The notes: generated by a model from the sequence alone, not told the origin. A stretch of DNA of 64,000 nucleotides from Saccharibacillus sp. JS10 (GCF_024436065.1 NZ_JANFNS010000001.1:1-64000), one strand, 5' to 3'. Shown: positions 26,652-35,735, counted from the first letter of the stretch. Translations and numbers: made by a program.

Positions 26652-29189
26652 ATGGCTGAAGAAAAAGTTCAAGAACAATTTCCGGTTGATCATGTTTTGC
26701 CAAAACTCAAACATAGTCTGACACAAAATCGTCCGACAATTTTGATTGCACAGCCGGGGGCAGGCAAAACGACAAGGGTTCCGCCTGCTTTGTTGCAAGA
26801 AGCTTGGCTAGAAGGACGCAAAGTTTTGATGCTGGAGCCGAGGCGATTGGCTGCCGTATCGGCTGCGGATTATATCGCCGAATCGCTTGGCGAAAAAGCA
26901 GGCGAGACCATCGGTTACCGGATTGCACTGGATAGCAAATCCGGCGCAAAAACCCAAGTCGAAATCGTGACGGAAGGGATCTTGACGCGTATGCTTCAAA
27001 ACGATCCGTCGCTTGAAGACGTCGGGTTAATTATTTTCGACGAATTTCATGAGCGCAATTTGCAAGGAGATCTAGGTCTTGCTTTTGCGCTGCAAAGCCG
27101 CGCGGTATTCCGTGAAGATTTGCGGATTTTGATCATGTCGGCGACGATTGATCCGGTGCCGCTGATTCAGCTCTTGGGCGGAGCGGATGTCATCGCAAGC
27201 GAAGGCAGGGTCTATCCGGTAGCAACCGTACATATCGGAAGCAGCCGGGAACTTCCGCTGGAGCGGCAAGTCGCGCAAGCGGTGCGCCGAGCTTGGGTTG
27301 AAACAGAAGGCGGAATTCTCGTATTCCTGCCGGGGGTGCGCGAGATTTCGCGCGCACGGGAAGAACTGCTGCGCTCCGGCGCATTGCCGGACGCGGAAAT
27401 CCACGCCCTGCACGGCGGGCTGGGGCAAGGCGAGCAGCGCCGCGCAGTCAGAGCTTCCGCGGCTGGCAAGCGGAAGATTGTATTGTCGACGACGCTTGCG
27501 GAATCGAGCATTACCGTCGAAGGAATCACCGCTGTCGTCGATAGCGGTCTGATTCGGACCCAGATGTTTTCGCCGCGAACCGGCATGTCGCGGTTAGTGA
27601 CCTTGACGGAATCGATCGAGTCCGCCGATCAGCGTCGAGGTCGCGCCGGGCGAACAGCGCCGGGTATTTGTTACCGGCTATGGAGTCTTGAAGAAGAGTC
27701 CGCGATGCCCACTTCGCGCGTGCCGGAAATTTTGCAAAGCGACCTGGCGCCGCTAGCGCTTGAACTTGCCGCATGGGGCGTCCGCGACCCAAACGAGTTG
27801 GACTGGATCGATGCACCTCCGGCAGCCGGATTTGCCGAAGCGCAAAAATTGCTTCAGCGATTACATGCGCTGAATGCAGAGCATCAGATCACCGAAGAAG
27901 GAATCGCGATGAATACGCTCGGCGTGCATCCTCGCTTGGCGAGAATGATTCGCCGAGCCGCGAAGATGGAGAGCGGATTGCCGGGAATGGCTTGCGATCT
28001 GGCAGCATTGCTGCAAGAGCAAACTTCGGCTTCATCGGCAACAATCGGCAATGTGACCGATCATGTCTCGTTATTACCTCGTTTGCAAGAATTGCAAAAT
28101 TCATCGGCATCATCGGCAAAAAGATCGTCAGTGAATTCCCGTTCGCCGCAAGATCGAATAATTGAACGTGCTGCTCGATTACGTCGCCTTGCCGGCGCTC
28201 CCGAGGTCGATCACTCTAACATGGATCATAACCGAGCCGGATTGCTTTTAGCCTATGCTTTCCCTGATCGGATTGCGCAGCTTAGAGGAAAAGGAAAGTT
28301 TTTGCTAAGCGGAGGACGAGGCGTGTATCTGTCTGAGCGAGAGTTATTGTCGCGCGAACTTTATCTGGTCGTTGCCGATATCGACGATCAAGGCGTAGAA
28401 GGACGAATTTGGCTTGCCGCGCCACTGGATTCCGAAGATTTGAATACTTTTGCCGCCGAAGAAGGGATAGAAGAAGTTGTCGTGGAGTGGCAGCGAGATC
28501 AAGAACGCGTATCTGCGCAGCGGGTACGCCGCATTGGAGCGGTGATTCTTCAATCGGTGCACGTATCTGATCCAGACCCGGAATCGGTAGCGGCGGCATG
28601 GATCGACGGTATTCGTACGACCAAAGGACGATTGTTGCCGTGGAGCAAACCTGCCAAAGAACTGCAAAGTCGGATGATCTTTATGAATCATGTCGATCCG
28701 CAGTTTCCGGCTGCTGACGATGATTCCTTATTAATGGAACTTGAAGAGTGGCTTATGCCTTATTTGTCGGGTATTCGAAATATTGCTCAATTCAAAAAGT
28801 TAAATCTGTTGCAAATTTTAGAGCACCGATTGCCGTGGGAGCAGCGGCGCGTTTTGGATGATGAAGCTCCGACTCGTTATACCGTACCCAGCGGTTCTCG
28901 AATCGCGATTGATTACAGCGATCCGCATCGTCCTTTTATTGCCGTGAAATTACAAGAGATGTTCGGACAAATTCAAACGCCGAAGATTGGATACGGACGC
29001 GTAGCTTTGACGATTCAGCTTCTTTCTCCTGCTCAGCGTCCGGTTCAAATCACATCGGATTTAGAAAACTTTTGGAAAGAAACTTATTTTGATGTGAAAA
29101 AAGATTTAAAAGGTCGATATCCCAAACACTATTGGCCGGAAAATCCTTATGAAGCGCAAGCAACCAGACAGGTGCGTCCTCGAAATTAA
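26652..29189 (+). CDS. hrpB: ATP-dependent helicase HrpB (DEAH-like)
   Basis: An 845-residue SF2 helicase starts at ATG after AAAGGAGC. Walker A is GAGKT (36-40), motif II is DEFH (130-133, a DExH variant), motif III SAT, and motif VI QRRGRAGR-like sequence (ADQRRGRAGRTAPG). After the helicase core come an HA2-like region and the HrpB-specific C-terminal domain ending with ITSDLENFWKETYFDVKKDL and RYPKHYWPENPYEA, nearly diagnostic for HrpB. Cellular role is poorly defined; RNA unwinding is inferred from the family. Confidence 0.95.
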   Translation: MAEEKVQEQFPVDHVLPKLKHSLTQNRPTILIAQPGAGKTTRVPPALLQEAWLEGRKVLMLEPRRLAAVSAADYIAESLGEKAGETIGYRIALDSKSGAKTQVEIVTEGILTRMLQNDPSLEDVGLIIFDEFHERNLQGDLGLAFALQSRAVFREDLRILIMSATIDPVPLIQLLGGADVIASEGRVYPVATVHIGSSRELPLERQVAQAVRRAWVETEGGILVFLPGVREISRAREELLRSGALPDAEIHALHGGLGQGEQRRAVRASAAGKRKIVLSTTLAESSITVEGITAVVDSGLIRTQMFSPRTGMSRLVTLTESIESADQRRGRAGRTAPGICYRLWSLEEESAMPTSRVPEILQSDLAPLALELAAWGVRDPNELDWIDAPPAAGFAEAQKLLQRLHALNAEHQITEEGIAMNTLGVHPRLARMIRRAAKMESGLPGMACDLAALLQEQTSASSATIGNVTDHVSLLPRLQELQNSSASSAKRSSVNSRSPQDRIIERAARLRRLAGAPEVDHSNMDHNRAGLLLAYAFPDRIAQLRGKGKFLLSGGRGVYLSERELLSRELYLVVADIDDQGVEGRIWLAAPLDSEDLNTFAAEEGIEEVVVEWQRDQERVSAQRVRRIGAVILQSVHVSDPDPESVAAAWIDGIRTTKGRLLPWSKPAKELQSRMIFMNHVDPQFPAADDDSLLMELEEWLMPYLSGIRNIAQFKKLNLLQILEHRLPWEQRRVLDDEAPTRYTVPSGSRIAIDYSDPHRPFIAVKLQEMFGQIQTPKIGYGRVALTIQLLSPAQRPVQITSDLENFWKETYFDVKKDLKGRYPKHYWPENPYEAQATRQVRPRN

Positions 29190-29244
29190 AACTTTTTAGA
29201 AAAGATTTTAATCGATTTAGCGATCAAAACTTCATCAAAATATC

Positions 29245-29269
29245 GTTTAATGCCTTCTGCGCCGGGTAA
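29245..29269 (+). promoter_or_regulatory. Sigma-B promoter of the YflT-like stress gene
   Basis: GTTTAA (29245-29250), 13 bp, GGGTAA (29264-29269): a perfect -35 and a five-of-six -10 at ideal spacing for sigma-B, 58 bp before the start of a general-stress-type gene. Sequence and gene class agree. Confidence 0.75.
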
Positions 29270-29327
29270 TAAAGAAACGAACGTAATCCCAACCCAGAGT
29301 GGAAAACGATGAAGGAGGAGTTTAGAC

Positions 29328-30011
29328 ATGGCTAAGAAGATAGTGGGCGTTTTTGCAAACGAACAGGAAGCTTCGCAAGCGATACGAAACCTTCAAGACC
29401 GTGGATTTACATCAGACGAAATTTCGGTAGTGGCAAAAGATCGCAACGACCTCAGAGCGATTGACGAGGAGACTGGTACGAAAGCACCGGAAGGTCTTGC
29501 GGCAGGTGCAGCGACAGGCGGCGTACTTGGCGGCGTAACCGGATTGCTGGCAGGTGTGGGCGCTCTCGCAATTCCGGGTATCGGACCGATCTTGGCGGCG
29601 GGACCTCTAGCAGCGTCTCTAGCCGGACTAGCAGTCGGAGCCGGTGCGGGAGGTCTGGTCGGCGGTTTAGTCGGCTTAGGTATTCCGGAGAACGAAGCGG
29701 AAGAATACCAAGACCAGCTGAATCAAGGTAATATTTTGGTATTGGTCGATGAAGACAGCCGGAGCGGCGATGTGTATAGTTCGTTCCGCGATAACCGTTC
29801 GTTGAATGCAGACCGTTATGGCATGACCGAAGAAGGTTATGGTAACGAAATGCGTACCGGGGGTTCGATAGATTCGGAAATGAATCGCGAAGGCGAACAA
29901 GTGGGCATGACGAATCGGTATTCGTCTGACAATCTTAGCGAAGCGGATCGACGTCGTTCCGTCGACGATCCTTCGGATACGTTGCCGCCGCGTGGCGATC
30001 GGAATATGTAA
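29328..30011 (+). CDS. General stress protein 17M-like (YflT domain)
   Basis: A 227-residue protein starts at ATG after AAGGAGGAG. Residues 1-60 (KKIVGVFANEQEASQAIRNL, DEISVVAKD) match the heat-induced stress protein YflT domain. Residues 65-125 are a glycine/alanine-rich double hydrophobic hairpin (GGVLGGVTGLLAG, GAGAGGLVGGLVGLGIPENE) that may insert in the membrane or pack as a glycine zipper. The C-terminal 70 residues are hydrophilic and probably disordered. The exact biochemical role is unknown; general stress response is supported by the sigma-B promoter. Confidence 0.88.
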   Translation: MAKKIVGVFANEQEASQAIRNLQDRGFTSDEISVVAKDRNDLRAIDEETGTKAPEGLAAGAATGGVLGGVTGLLAGVGALAIPGIGPILAAGPLAASLAGLAVGAGAGGLVGGLVGLGIPENEAEEYQDQLNQGNILVLVDEDSRSGDVYSSFRDNRSLNADRYGMTEEGYGNEMRTGGSIDSEMNREGEQVGMTNRYSSDNLSEADRRRSVDDPSDTLPPRGDRNM

Positions 30012-30036
30012 AGTCGCTTATTTATATGAATAGTCT

Positions 30037-30063
30037 AAAAGACGCCTTCGGGCGTCTTTTTTG
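30037..30063 (+). terminator. Rho-independent terminator
   Basis: AAAAGACGCC-TTCG-GGCGTCTTTT, a 10-pair stem with a stable TTCG tetraloop and T run, 26 bp after the YflT-like gene. Confidence 0.95.
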
Positions 30064-30132
30064 TGTTTTGACAAACACGTTGTATTCGGGCATCATCGAA
30101 GCCAAGCGCAAATTAGCAAGGAGGGTTTTTCA

Positions 30133-30756
30133 ATGAATAGTTCTTACAATTCTAATCACTTCTCTGACTTAGTCGACCCACCGACCGGGGAAGAAGGATT
30201 ACGCTGGCTGGAGCAAGGCAGTGAAGAGCAGCAACGAATCGCAAAGCTATTGCACGACAGCATTATACTGGTTCAACTAGCGGCTTATTCGCCGTCTATC
30301 GCAGGGACTTTTCCGATCGGGCTAAATATTCCGGGAAGCGATATCGATATTTTGTGTGAAGTCCCTGATTTTGACGAGTTTTTAGAAACTTGTCAGACGC
30401 TTTTTGGCGAATTCGAAAAGTTTATGACCTTACACAGTAATACAGAAGACGGTGAAGCTTGTGTGATTGTTCGGTTTACGTTGCAAGGGATTCCGATTGA
30501 GTTATTTGGGCAAAATAAGCCGGTACACGATCAGAATGGATGTCGGCATATGATTGCAGAGCGGAGGCTGTTGGCTTTGGATGTTCCGGCAGCTACCGAA
30601 AAAATCCGTCAGCTTAAAATCGAAGGATTGAAGACCGAACCTGCTTTTGCTCTTTTTTACGGATTAATTGCCGATCCTTATAACGAGTTGTATCGTTTGT
30701 CCGAAGCTCCAATAGGCGAATTGAAATTGATTATTGCAGAACGTCCTAATTTTTAA
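30133..30756 (+). CDS. DUF4269 family protein with nucleotidyltransferase-like fold
   Basis: Start ATG 30133 follows AAGGAGGG; upstream in-frame codons fall in the terminator. The 207-residue protein contains GTFPIGLNIPGSDIDILCEV, where G-S-D-x-D is the polymerase-beta-type nucleotidyltransferase motif, then HMIAERRLL and IADPYNELYRL of DUF4269. A minimal nucleotidyltransferase transferring NMP to an unknown target is possible, but no member known to me is characterised. It is monocistronic. Confidence 0.78.
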   Translation: MNSSYNSNHFSDLVDPPTGEEGLRWLEQGSEEQQRIAKLLHDSIILVQLAAYSPSIAGTFPIGLNIPGSDIDILCEVPDFDEFLETCQTLFGEFEKFMTLHSNTEDGEACVIVRFTLQGIPIELFGQNKPVHDQNGCRHMIAERRLLALDVPAATEKIRQLKIEGLKTEPAFALFYGLIADPYNELYRLSEAPIGELKLIIAERPNF

Positions 30757-30968
30757 TTATTTCAATACATGAAAAATTCACAATAGAAAAACAAGATTAC
30801 TTCCTTCATTTACTGCGTATACGTTTCGCTTTGATCTCCTTCTGAAAAAAGGAAAAAAGGTTCGCTACGCTCTTTTTACAAGAAAAAAGATAAGAAAAGA
30901 TGTGAAAGCCTGCAAAGTTGTTTATAATAATAGGGAACAGACGTTCACCCGTAAAGGAGGAGAAAAGC

Positions 30969-31334
30969 ATGGCCTTCATGATCGCCCAACGGGCATTTAT
31001 CAAACTGTACCTGATCACCATGGTTGAGCAGCAGCGCGGATACGGATATCAGATGCTCGAAGAAATGAAGGAAAACTTCAAGCCCTTCGGGTATGTTCCT
31101 CCGCAAAGTGAAATTTACCGTGCTTTGCACGAACTGGTACACGAAGGTGTTTTTTATCGCACGAAGCAGCTCAAAGGCAATGACCCGCGTGTCGATTTCC
31201 AAGAAATCGTATTGTATCATTTCACAGAAGATGGACCTGAGAAAGCGAATTTGTATAAAAAACAAGTGAAAACGGATCTGGATCGCTGCTTGGGGATGTT
31301 GAACAAAGCGGCTGAAGATAATTTCGGTACGTAG
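30969..31334 (+). CDS. rtp: Replication terminator protein (RTP) homologue
   Basis: ATG 30969 follows AAAGGAGG. The 121-residue winged-helix protein resembles B. subtilis RTP along its length: IAQRAFIKLYLITMVEQQR, GYGYQMLEEMKENFKPFGY, SEIYRALHELVHEGV, EIVLYHF and LYKKQVKTDLDRC ending EDNF. RTP dimers bind Ter sites and stop replication forks in one direction. A PadR-like regulator would be the alternative, but the C-terminal dimerisation helix with LDRC fits RTP better. No Ter-like 30-bp site was found nearby, so function in fork arrest is unproven here. Confidence 0.85.
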   Translation: MAFMIAQRAFIKLYLITMVEQQRGYGYQMLEEMKENFKPFGYVPPQSEIYRALHELVHEGVFYRTKQLKGNDPRVDFQEIVLYHFTEDGPEKANLYKKQVKTDLDRCLGMLNKAAEDNFGT

Positions 31335-31378
31335 TCCAAGATCAGGATTCAAGCACAGTTGATCAAATAAAGTACATC

Positions 31379-31421
31379 AAAAAGACACGCTACTCGTTCC
31401 AGAGACAGGCGTGTCCTTTTT
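31379..31421 (+). terminator. Rho-independent terminator
   Basis: AAAAAGACACGC pairs with GCGTGTCCTTTTT with one mismatch, 45 bp after the rtp gene. Confidence 0.85.
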
Positions 31422-31495
31422 GAATAAAAAGATCATTGGCAAACGAAGAAGAAAGCGTTACCATCGAAGAAGCTCAACATAAGGAGGGACGCAGG

Positions 31496-32488
31496 ATGAA
31501 TAAAAAGTTAAGATGGGGAGTTGTAGGAACAGCGGCAATAGCCGAACATGCTTTTATCCCGGCTACGCAGCAATCTGAATTAGGACTTGTGCAAGCGATC
31601 GCCAGTCGCGATGAAAGCAAAGCGCAAGAGATGGCGCAACGGTTGGGTATCGAGCGTTATTACGGCAGCTATGAGCAGTTGATCGACGATCCTGATATCG
31701 ATGCACTCTACATTCCGCTTCCGAATCATCTACACCGGGAATGGGCAATACGCGGCGCTCAAGCCGGAAAGCATATTTTATGTGAAAAACCAGCGTCTTT
31801 AAATACACAAGAAACAATAGAAATGGTAGAAGCTTGCCGAGAGAATGGGGTTTGTTTTGCGGAAGCTTTTATGTATCGATATAGTGACAAGCACCGCCGG
31901 GTACGCGAAATTATGGATTCGGGTGAAATTGGAGATATTCGCTTTATGCGAGGCGTTTTCAATTATTGCACACCGGATGATACGGGAAATGTCAGATTTC
32001 ATCAAGCGATGGGCGGGGGTTCGATTTACGATATCGGGGTATATCCGATCTCGGCAGCCCGAATGATCATGCAAAGTGAACCTCTATGGGCATCCGCGCA
32101 TGCTTTCTTTTCTCCCGAACACGATCATGTCGATATGGCGGCTTCTGGATTATTAGCTTTTCCGGGCGGCATATCGTTGATGTTCGAATGCAGCATGTGG
32201 GCGTATAACCGATCGTTTTTTGAAATTACAGGTACAAAAGGGCGGATCGAACTTCCGTTTATGTTTGGTTGGCGGGAAAATCCGCAAATCATCGTAGATA
32301 CCGATCAAGAGCATCGCGAAGAAAAAATCCACGGAATCAATCACTATATTCTTCAATCGGATCATTTTGCGCGTGCGGTATTCGGTGAACAAGAGCTTCC
32401 TTATTCGGCTGAAGATGCGGTACATAATATGAAACTGGTCGAAGCGTGTATTCGCTCAGCGCGAGAAGGCGTACAAATCAAAATTTAA
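31496..32488 (+). CDS. Gfo/Idh/MocA family oxidoreductase
   Basis: Start ATG 31496 lies 7 nt after AAGGAGGG. The 330-residue protein has an N-terminal Rossmann fold (WGVVGTAAIAEHAFIPA) and ILCEKPASLN, the EKP motif carrying the catalytic lysine. The C-terminal alpha/beta domain has GGGSIYDIGVYPISAARM, where D and Y/H positions complete the site. Family members oxidise or reduce sugars or inositols with NAD(P). The substrate is unknown. It stands alone between two terminators. Confidence 0.88.
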   Translation: MNKKLRWGVVGTAAIAEHAFIPATQQSELGLVQAIASRDESKAQEMAQRLGIERYYGSYEQLIDDPDIDALYIPLPNHLHREWAIRGAQAGKHILCEKPASLNTQETIEMVEACRENGVCFAEAFMYRYSDKHRRVREIMDSGEIGDIRFMRGVFNYCTPDDTGNVRFHQAMGGGSIYDIGVYPISAARMIMQSEPLWASAHAFFSPEHDHVDMAASGLLAFPGGISLMFECSMWAYNRSFFEITGTKGRIELPFMFGWRENPQIIVDTDQEHREEKIHGINHYILQSDHFARAVFGEQELPYSAEDAVHNMKLVEACIRSAREGVQIKI

Positions 32489-32495
32489 ACAAGCC

Positions 32496-32526
32496 AAACG
32501 TCTTGCTTTGAAGCAAGGCGTTTTAT
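32496..32526 (+). terminator. Rho-independent terminator
   Basis: AAACGTCTTGC pairs with GCAAGGCGTTT (one T-G pair) around a short loop, followed by TTTATTTA. Confidence 0.8.
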
Positions 32527-32563
32527 TTATGTAGCCACGTCAAAAAAAATTTAACGAAACCTC

Positions 32564-32623
32564 TTGCAAATAGATTAATGATCGTTAAAATAAGATTAAC
32601 ATTAAAAATATTTTAACGTTAAT
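32564..32623 (+). promoter_or_regulatory. Promoter with overlapping palindromic operator for the MFS gene
   Basis: TTGCAA (32564-32569), 16 bp, TAAAAT (32586-32591) forms a sigma-A promoter. The -10 is inside one arm of a perfect inverted repeat GTTAAAAT (32584-32591) / ATTTTAAC (32610-32617). A second pair, ATTAAC/GTTAAT, interlocks at 32595-32600 and 32618-32623. A repressor there would block RNA polymerase. The HTH gene just downstream of the MFS gene is the obvious candidate. Confidence 0.55.
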
Positions 32624-32642
32624 TAAATTTTGAGGAGGAATC

Positions 32643-33932
32643 ATGATGCAAGATACGGCAATCCCGACTCTTACGACCGCTCCATCCAAAAAAGGAGGGT
32701 TGAAGTCACTTTGGAACCATCGATCGTTTCGTCAGATTTTAATCTCACGTGTGTTATCCAATTTTGGAGATTCTGTAGACGTTATCGCTTATAGTTGGCT
32801 CGTTTATTTGCTGACCGGATCAAAATTGCTGATGGGTACTTTATTCGCTGTCGGTACTTTACCCACGATTGTATTAGGTGTTTTTGCTGGAGTATGGGTA
32901 GATCGATGGTCAAAAAAACGTACGGCAATCGTCAGCGCTGTTATCCGAGGCGCAATCGTTGCTGGAACCGCTTTGCTTTATATCAGCGGAACGATTGAAG
33001 TATGGCATCTATTTGTTCTTTCGATGTTATTATCGTCCGTCGCCGCGTTTTCGAATCCAGCCATGATGTCGTGGTTGCCGCAACTGCTTTCCAAAGAACA
33101 GATTATGCCCGGAAATTCGTTAATGGCTTCGGCGGCACAGACCGCTAGACTCGGCGGATTTGCATTATCAGGCGCATTGATCGCTTGGGTCGGGCTTGGC
33201 GGCGCATTTGGGCTTAACGTACTCATGTTGCTGTTATCGGCTTGGGTATTGCTGGTCGTTCCGTCTCCGCGTTCGGATCAGGAAAAGGCTTCTGGAAATT
33301 TATCGGCGTCACGGTTTGGGCAAGAACTATTATCTGGATTTTCTTATCTGATTCATCAAAAAATGCTACTCCTCATTATTGGTTTGGCGACTTTTTTGAA
33401 TTTTGCGGTCTCACCGATCGAAGCTTTGGAAGCCGCTTATGTAGGAGAACTTTTGGAGCAAGGTCCAAGTGCGCTGAGTGCGCTCAGTATTGGTATGGCA
33501 GTCGGTATGATTATAGGCGGATTGATTCTCGGGCAAATCGGATCTTCGGTGCGAAAAGGAACATTGATGATTGCCGGATTTGTAATCATGGGAATTTCGA
33601 TTGGCTTGATGCCGCTTCCGCCACTTATTCAATCGCCGCAGATCGCTTTGATCTTTGCAGCAGGTCTTTATCTACTATTAGGATTATCGATCAATCTGAT
33701 TGCTTCACCGGCTACCGCTTATGTGATGGAAGAAACACCGCCTCAGTTGCTCGGTCGCGTAGCTTCCTTATTTAACACGTTATGTCTAGCAGCTTTCCCG
33801 ATCGGTAGTGCGTTATCGGGTGCACTCGCTGAACAAATTCAGTTATCTCCTTTGTATCTCATTATGTGTGGGCTGGTTTTGATCCCGACAGTCGTGATCG
33901 TCATGACTCCAAAACTTCGTACATTAAAATAG
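32643..33932 (+). CDS. MFS transporter, drug-efflux type (MFS_3-like)
   Basis: A 429-residue protein starts at ATG 32643 (a second ATG follows immediately) after GAGGAGG. Twelve membrane helices are apparent. SWLVYLLTGSKLLMGTLFAV and GVFAGVWVDRWSKKR form the TM1-TM3 region with motif A, and ASAAQTARLGGFALSGALIA follows. This pattern is shared with macrolide-efflux (MefA-like) and enterobactin exporters of PF05977. Export of a toxic compound or siderophore is likely; the substrate is unknown. The next gene encodes an HTH regulator 97 bp downstream. Confidence 0.85.
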   Translation: MMQDTAIPTLTTAPSKKGGLKSLWNHRSFRQILISRVLSNFGDSVDVIAYSWLVYLLTGSKLLMGTLFAVGTLPTIVLGVFAGVWVDRWSKKRTAIVSAVIRGAIVAGTALLYISGTIEVWHLFVLSMLLSSVAAFSNPAMMSWLPQLLSKEQIMPGNSLMASAAQTARLGGFALSGALIAWVGLGGAFGLNVLMLLLSAWVLLVVPSPRSDQEKASGNLSASRFGQELLSGFSYLIHQKMLLLIIGLATFLNFAVSPIEALEAAYVGELLEQGPSALSALSIGMAVGMIIGGLILGQIGSSVRKGTLMIAGFVIMGISIGLMPLPPLIQSPQIALIFAAGLYLLLGLSINLIASPATAYVMEETPPQLLGRVASLFNTLCLAAFPIGSALSGALAEQIQLSPLYLIMCGLVLIPTVVIVMTPKLRTLK

Positions 33933-33939
33933 AAGGTTT

Positions 33940-33969
33940 TTGTGCACCCTGTTCGTTTTCACCTATAAT
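33940..33969 (+). promoter_or_regulatory. Sigma-A promoter of the HTH regulator
   Basis: TTGTGC (33940-33945), 18 bp, perfect TATAAT (33964-33969). It starts 8 bp after the MFS stop codon, so the regulator can be transcribed on its own. Confidence 0.6.
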
Positions 33970-34029
33970 GAAAAAGGACAGGGTTCGTTGTATAGACGAG
34001 CCGACGACGAAAAATCGGGAGCTGGAAGC

Positions 34030-34629
34030 GTGGACAATCAAGATAATAAAATCTTAAATACGGTGGAAGAAATCAAGATTTATTCAGATCCGTATCGGCT
34101 TCGAATTTTAAAAACATTTTTGGATTTTGGCAGACCGGCAACGGTAAAAGAAGTCGCGGATCGTATGGGCGAAGTGCCGGCAAAAGTGTATTATCATGTA
34201 AAAAAATTAGAATCTATTGGTCTAGTGACGATCGATCATACCGAAGTCATTAACGGCATTGTGGCAAAATATTATGCGTCGTATTCCGGTCAAATCGAGA
34301 TTAAAGCCGCAGAAATTCAACCTGAAATGCGCGGTGTGTATTGGTCGAATGTTCGCCGCTTGATTGCCGAACAATTCGATCAAACGAAAGAAACATTTTT
34401 GGAGCGGGTTACAGGCGAAGGCGATAGCGGAAAGTTTATGCAAAATAAGCTATATATGAACCCGGAAGAAGCGGAAGAACTTTTCCTTCGTATGCAAAAG
34501 TTATTCGAACCTTATGAACGAAAGCGCGGCGGTGAGCAGATCCAATCTTATGAGTTGTTTTTGGCTTTTGGAGCGGATTTGCCAAAAACAACTCCCAATA
34601 AAAAAGAAGATCAGTCAGATTCTGATTAA
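34030..34629 (+). CDS. ArsR-type winged-helix transcriptional regulator
   Basis: GTG 34030 follows GGGAG; an alternative TTG at 33988 would give a 14-residue longer N-terminus. The roughly 199-residue protein has an N-terminal HTH (IYSDPYRLRILKTFLDFGRP, ATVKEVADRMG, VYYHVKKLESIGLVTI) of the HTH_20/ArsR_12 class. A helical C-terminal region with a charged end (KKEDQSDSD) is probably for ligand binding or dimerisation. It may repress the adjacent MFS exporter through the palindrome at 32584-32617. Confidence 0.82.
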   Translation: MDNQDNKILNTVEEIKIYSDPYRLRILKTFLDFGRPATVKEVADRMGEVPAKVYYHVKKLESIGLVTIDHTEVINGIVAKYYASYSGQIEIKAAEIQPEMRGVYWSNVRRLIAEQFDQTKETFLERVTGEGDSGKFMQNKLYMNPEEAEELFLRMQKLFEPYERKRGGEQIQSYELFLAFGADLPKTTPNKKEDQSDSD

Positions 34630-34636
34630 AAGTCAT

Positions 34637-34666
34637 TTGAAAGCGCCTTAAGGGTAAGGATATAAT
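34637..34666 (+). promoter_or_regulatory. Sigma-A promoter of the aldose-epimerase gene
   Basis: TTGAAA (34637-34642), 18 bp, TATAAT (34661-34666). It lies 44 bp upstream of the chosen start codon and excludes upstream in-frame ATG 34665 as a start. Confidence 0.7.
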
Positions 34667-34709
34667 GAAAGTTGAGCGTTTCCATTTTGATTTAAAGGAG
34701 CCTATATCC

Positions 34710-35735
34710 ATGAATCCAATTCCCGGAACACCTCCAGTCTATGAAGCCAAACGTGGCGAATATCAAGGAGAAGAAGCAATTTGGTTGAATTACGGTGATT
34801 ATGAAGCAGCCGTGCTTCCGAAAATTGGCGGCAATCTGATCGCTTTTCGCGATAAGAAGCGTGAATTTAATTTTTTGCGCGAACCTGAAGATATGCAAGC
34901 TTTTGTAGCTGATCCCGGTACGCATGGGATTCCGCCATTGTTCCCTCCGAATCGGTACGACGGGGGTCTGTTGAAATGGAACGGTGAAGAGTATCATTTC
35001 CCGATCAATGAAGAAGCAACCGGTAACTTTTTGCATGGGTATGTACATACGCTACCGTGGGAAGTCGAAGCGTTCGGAGCTTCGGAAGCCGAAAGTTTTG
35101 TGACGGTTACTCATCGCGTTGACGAAGGTCATCGGATGTATGAATATTTTCCTTATGCGTTCACTCTGCGAATTCGTTATTCGTTGAGCGCTTTGGGTCT
35201 TGAACAAGACGTAACCCTATTGAACGAATCAGGACGGGAATTCCCGGCATTGCTTGCTTTCCATACGGCGTTGAACGCGCCTTTTGCCAAAGAAAGTCAG
35301 TCGGACGATTGCACAATCAAAGTTACGATCGGGCAGCGCCGAGAAATGAGCAATCGTATGCTCCCTACAGGAGAATTCCAAGCTTTGACCGAGTGGGAAG
35401 AAGAAATGCGCGAACTCGGCGTCAATCCTTATGTCGATTCGATGGACAATCATTATACAGCAGTGCCGCAACAAGGGCGTAACCGTGCAGAGATTACCGA
35501 TACTCGGATTGGAGTCAAAGTCGTATACGACGTTGGTACTTCATATCGTCATTGGATGATTTGGAACAGCGGAGCCGGCGGATCATTTATCTGCCCGGAA
35601 CCTCAAGTGAATATGGTCAATGCACCGAATGAAAAGCTGCCAAGCGACGAGATCGGATTGTTTGCGATTGAGCCCGGCGAAATTTGGCAAGCGACAAGCC
35701 GAATCTATGCGGTCGATCTAGTAAGCGGCGTCTAA
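34710..35735 (+). CDS. Aldose 1-epimerase family protein
   Basis: ATG 34710 follows AAAGGAG at 9 nt. The 341-residue beta-sandwich protein has AAVLPKIGGNLIAFRDK near the start, GIPPLFPPNRYDGG, FLHGYVHTLPWEV (His of the mutarotase site) and, near the end, FICPEPQVNMVNAPN (Glu region). It belongs to the galactose-mutarotase-like superfamily, closer to YeaD/Slr-type epimerases than to GalM. The sugar is not identifiable. It is possibly co-transcribed with the nitroreductase gene 38 bp downstream. Confidence 0.85.
   Translation: MNPIPGTPPVYEAKRGEYQGEEAIWLNYGDYEAAVLPKIGGNLIAFRDKKREFNFLREPEDMQAFVADPGTHGIPPLFPPNRYDGGLLKWNGEEYHFPINEEATGNFLHGYVHTLPWEVEAFGASEAESFVTVTHRVDEGHRMYEYFPYAFTLRIRYSLSALGLEQDVTLLNESGREFPALLAFHTALNAPFAKESQSDDCTIKVTIGQRREMSNRMLPTGEFQALTEWEEEMRELGVNPYVDSMDNHYTAVPQQGRNRAEITDTRIGVKVVYDVGTSYRHWMIWNSGAGGSFICPEPQVNMVNAPNEKLPSDEIGLFAIEPGEIWQATSRIYAVDLVSGV

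Noticed and set aside
30757-30968. Ter-like replication fork arrest site near the RTP homologue
   Set aside because: I looked for the CTATGTACTAAAT-type core in both flanks and found no acceptable match.
33242-33775. Plus-strand open frame of 177 codons inside the MFS gene
   Set aside because: Shadow frame rich in Cys, Arg and Ser; the MFS frame has clear membrane-helix periodicity.
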